Source: Branchiostoma belcheri (lineage: Eukaryota; Chordata; Leptocardii; Amphioxiformes; Branchiostomatidae). Taken from it: a DNA stretch of 64,000 nt. Every line of letters begins with the position of its first letter. Positions within the stretch are counted from its first letter, which is position 1. Position numbers and translations under genes: made by a program. The notes beneath the pieces were generated by a model, which saw only the letters and a program-made list of their open reading frames with translations, searched no databases and was not told where the DNA came from. The stretch lies in the NCBI RefSeq assembly GCF_001625305.1, contig NW_017804243.1, positions 1,977,653 to 2,041,652 on the forward strand, read 5' to 3'. Positions 60,397 through 64,000 of the stretch are shown here, piece by piece.

Positions 60397-60878
60397 GGTC
60401 TCATACGCCAATTTCGCCGTCCCGTAGACTTACACGTTAAAATAGGCCATTATTTTGGCTGTCAATCCAATCAAAAAATCGTATATCAACAGATTTTTTT
60501 GCTGTCTATACCAAGCACACGTATCATGTAACCGATCAAAATTTTTTTCCCCAATTCTAACCGCTAGTTCGATATTTACGTCATGTATAACTGCAATTAC
60601 CCATGACCCGGAAGAGGCCCTCTTTTGGCTCACTGTGCCCGACCGCAGTACTCAGGTCAAAATAAGCGTATACGTCCGACAATCGCTCGGACGCCGAAAC
60701 TTCCCTGCCTGATCCTGTCAGTAATAAACAGGCTTTCACCTCAAATCCTTTTTAGATCAGGTCTGAGTGATGAAAGGGATTTTATGGTGGACCTAAACTC
60801 ACGCTGTTCAGGCACAATCATTTTTTTGTCGGGACTCTTTTAGACCCTACACGTGCGGAGTAATTCCGGTATGAGACC
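60397..60878. mobile_element. TTAA-targeting TIR element E, copy 2
   Basis: Nearly identical to copy 1, with the same inverted ends. It is flanked by intact TTAA on both sides (60393-60396 and 60879-60882), which is what defines the element boundaries. It sits at the junction between two X units. Confidence 0.85.
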
Positions 60879-61450
60879 TTAATAACTATTGATTATTAAG
60901 ATTGTATCTTAAATTAAAGAATATGCATCCCCTAACAATCTCTGAAAAAGATTTTGTCTCACGTCACTCCGTTACCAAGCAACGGGTCAATAAAGTTGCG
61001 TCAAAATTTTCATCTGAGCAGCGCCACCTGGCAGGTTGAAGTANTTATTTCCGTAATCGACGCTTCTAAGGTTTACATGTGTTGTCCGTGAATTTGGGTT
61101 TACACGATTTCTATATAAGTTGCAAGCGTGTGCTTGTCAGTCCTTGCTTTATAGACGTCTTACACAACACTGATAGTCAGGGAATTGTCTTTAGTGTATG
61201 TATCATTGACTATGTCAGCTTTTCAAAACGTTATTTGACTGTAAATCTTTGTAAAACGGAGTATGGTGAAAGGACGGCGTCAATCAACCCCCGCAGAAAT
61301 GGCCTCGTCCGTTGCCATGGCAACGGGCGTGGTTACGAAATGCAACTTACGCTGAAAAATCGGACATTAAATCCTGGGCAAACATTGTTAAAAAATTGGG
61401 ACCTTAGCACTAATCGTTGATTTTTGGTGAATATTTTTAATTTCTATTAA
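60879..61450. repeat. X unit, copy 2, internally deleted at an N
   Basis: It starts and ends like the full X units, but about 1.09 kb (the equivalent of 58897-59989) is missing exactly at the single N at 61044. The right end, at the TTAA 61447-61450, joins directly to X copy 3 without an E element. Confidence 0.85.
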
Positions 61451-63113
61451 TAACTATTGATTATTAAGATTGTATCTTAAATTAAAGAATATGCATCCCC
61501 TAACAATCTCTGAAAAAGATTTTGTCTCACGTCACTCCGTTACCAAGCAACGGGTCAATAAAGTTGCGTCAAAATTTTCATTTGAGCAGCGCCACCTGGC
61601 AGGTTGAAGTAAAAGTACAACAGATATCTTTAATTGCCCTTATGACGTGTCGGAAACGGTAATTAATTGTTTTTTTCGTACCGTTGGGTACATTAATCGT
61701 GTTCTGTATGAGATTGTTTGCATGTAAACCTGAATAGACAGCAAGAGATAGATTTGAACGATGCTGACCATTTCGTGTATGCTGACAAATGAAGGCGCAG
61801 CATCAGTAAGGACATTCAGGTGCATGTCGCATCAGGACACGCCCATAAAAGCAAAGACATCGACATGACACAAACAACAGTAAAGCCAAACATATACACT
61901 TGCTAAAATTTGAACCCAAGGTAAGAAGAAATAAGCGACTTGCTGCTGATAGTGCATCTAGCGCACTCTAAAGGTCAGCCTAGGCGGGAATGGGGAGTGG
62001 TTTACAGTGGTGACGCAAGATTCTGCCTACAAAAATGCGAGGCAACTTCGGTCAAAAGTACCCTTATCTACTAGTTGAGAAGAATAAAGGCAAAAGAGGC
62101 CAAATTCACCATAAACTATCACTCAGAAAGGAAAGGGAATTCCAGACAGCGTTCTTAGCACCGAGCAAAACAAAACTTTTCCAATGAAAGTTACAGTAAT
62201 GCTTTGGCATAATATATTCCTTCTCACCTAAGTAGAAATCCACTAAATGTATTCTGATTTTGCAGTCTGGAAGTCTAGGGGGATACGATTTCACGTCAGC
62301 TGTAGCGTGTCGGGTGTTTTTCGTTTAGTTTGGGGGGGGGCGGGTAAGGACGCACCGCCCTGACAGTGGAGGGGGAGGGGGAGCGCGGCTGCTCAGACAC
62401 AATGCGTGCGTGTGTTTCGGGGGGGGGGTAACGATGGCACAAATTTCGGCCAGGATAGCCAGGATAATCAAGCGACGTAATGGGTATTATTTTGGGATAC
62501 AATCAGGTAACCCTACTTTTCAGGCATGCGATTTTAGGTGGGTGCAGAGTCAGGCTGCGGGCAAGGTGGTTTAAACAATTCATAGCGCATCGGATTGCCT
62601 TGTATTTGACGCTTTTCCTGAAAGTAGAGCGCACATATCTTTAGTATTTGAATCTTTTCCTGTTCTGTGGTTCTTTAACTCTAGCCACAACTTCATATAA
62701 ACGTCTTATTTCCGTAATCGACGCTTCTAAGGTTTACATGTGTTGTCCGTGAATTTGGGTTTACACGATTTCTATATAATTTGCAAGCGTGTGCTTGTCA
62801 GTACTTGCTTTATAGACGTCTTACACAAAACTGATAGTCAGGGAATTGTCTTTAGTGTATGTATCATTGACTATGTCAGCTTTTCAAAACGTTATTTGAC
62901 TGTAAATCTTTGTAAAACGGAGTATGGTGAAAGGACGGCGTCAATCAACCCCCGCAGAAATGGCCTCGTCCGTTGCCATGGCAACGGGCGTGGTTACGAA
63001 ATGCAACTTACGCTGAAAAATCGGACATTAAATCCTGGGCAAACATTGTTCAAAAATTGGGACCTTAGCACTAATCGTTGAATTTTTGGTGTAATATTTT
63101 TAATTTCTATTAA
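61447..63113. repeat. X unit, copy 3 (about 1.67 kb)
   Basis: Full-length copy, nearly identical to copy 1, with scattered substitutions and small indels. It begins at an unoccupied TTAA and ends at the TTAA next to E copy 3. Confidence 0.85.
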
Positions 63114-63594
63114 GGTCTCATACGCCAATTTCGCCGTCCCGTAGACTTACACGTTAAAATAGGCCACTATTTTGGCTGTCAATCCAATCAAAAAATCGTA
63201 TATCAACAGATTTTTTGCTGTCTATACCAAGCACACGTATCATGTAAACGATAAAAAATTTTTTCCCCAATTCTAACCGCTAGTTCGATATTTACGTCAT
63301 GTATAACTGCAATTACCCATGACCCGGAAGAGGCCCTCTTTTGGCTCACTGTGCCCGACCGCAGTACTCAGGTCAAAATAAGCGTATACGTCCGACAATC
63401 GCTCGGACGCCGAAACTTCCCTGCCTGATCCTGTCAGTAATAAACAGGCTTTCACCTCAAATCCTTTTTAGATCAGGTCTGAGTGATGAAAGGGATTTTA
63501 TGGTGGACCTAAACTCACGCTGTTCAGGCACAATCATTTTTTTGTCGGGACTCTTTTAGAGACTACACGTGCGGAGTAATTCCGGTATGAGACC
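63114..63594. mobile_element. TTAA-targeting TIR element E, copy 3
   Basis: The third copy is preceded by TTAA (63110-63113) and followed by TTCT, so the right duplication is degraded or the right flank was rearranged. It closes the array; the sequence after 63598 is not repeated within the window. Confidence 0.75.
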
Positions 63595-64000
63595 TTCTGT
63601 CGTCTCGTGAGGTCAGAGGTAAACGCCTTTTGGGTCAAAGGTGAAGTTGTCGGCCTGATTACCCATGTGGTACATTTGACGTCGGTTTGAACGTTAAGCT
63701 GTGTTCATAATGTCAACGTTATGAGTTCAAGCCGACCACCTTACAACGTAACAGCGTCTGACTTTTGTTTCTGATCTAATGAAAGAGAGATTTTAAGGGA
63801 ATGAATGTCAAGCCAAACTGTTTGGTCTGAATCTTGATTTCTGTGTTTTATGATCAACTCACCACCTCTAACAATATTCCATCCAAGGAAAAAAGGCAAC
63901 ACAGAAGGAAAATTTATGTTCAAGGTACATAACGATTTATTTGTGTTAGCGGAAAATTTCTATACATACATCTTCTAAAAGTAATTCAAAACAAACCGGA
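63595..64000. other. Unassigned right edge
   Basis: Non-repeated sequence after the array, with no recognisable exon or element. Confidence 0.5.

Noticed and set aside
58475..63559. Recurrent 72-codon and 110-140-codon frames in E and X
   Set aside because: They recur only because the repeats are near-identical. The X frames differ between copies by a frameshift and mostly non-synonymous changes, so there is no sign of protein constraint.

Overview
The window looks like invertebrate chordate nuclear DNA, most likely a lancelet (Branchiostoma). This is inferred from three things: clearly animal proteins split into many short exons with canonical GT-AG introns, protein similarity to vertebrates that is high but not vertebrate-like in every position, and a very dense load of short terminal-inverted-repeat (TIR) elements. 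No prokaryotic or viral gene was recognised. Identifications rest on remembered family sequences and hand-read splice sites, not on a database search.

Layout. (1) About 1-16.1 kb, minus strand: the 5' part of a SNAP-25-type t-SNARE gene. A probable untranslated first exon lies near 15.99-16.1 kb, the first coding exon at 14742-14848 and a 42-base second coding exon at 3453-3494. The rest of the gene lies beyond the left edge. (2) About 16.1-23.7 kb: a gene-free stretch holding several TIR elements and a minisatellite. (3) 24059-34956, plus strand: a complete checkpoint kinase 1 gene (CHEK1), 13 coding exons, 483 codons. (4) 37129-45158, minus strand: a complete XRCC1 gene, 16 coding exons, 664 codons, convergent with CHEK1. 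(5) 45546-55371, plus strand: a complete TOMM70 (mitochondrial import receptor) gene, 11 coding exons, 568 codons. It is head-to-head with XRCC1, with only 387 bases between the two start codons. (6) 57826 onward, plus strand: the start of a possible P2X7-intracellular-domain-like gene behind a perfect 18-base CRE palindrome. (7) 58249-63594: an array of a 1.67-kb unit (X) separated by a 480-base TIR element (E). E sits at TTAA sites, and the array also contains one empty TTAA site.

The genes have no shared pathway except that CHK1 and XRCC1 both act in the DNA-damage response. All coding exons join in a consistent reading frame, and the total lengths (483, 664 and 568 codons) are close to the human proteins (about 476, 633 and 608).

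The non-coding DNA is mostly old mobile-element debris. It includes PIF/Harbinger-like elements with TTA/TAA target duplications, elements with CAGGGCTTGAAAT-type ends and internal TGCAGGT minisatellites, elements with AGCACGTNGGCAGAACG ends, elements with TAGCCTCYACCAGGCT ends, SINE-like tRNA-derived pieces, and several unclassified dispersed repeats. I did not find a convincing previously undescribed gene system. The most unusual structures are the E/X array with its empty site, the six-fold reiterated splice donor of CHEK1 exon 6 inside a GTA microsatellite, and a 105-base near-perfect hairpin element with a 9-base target duplication.
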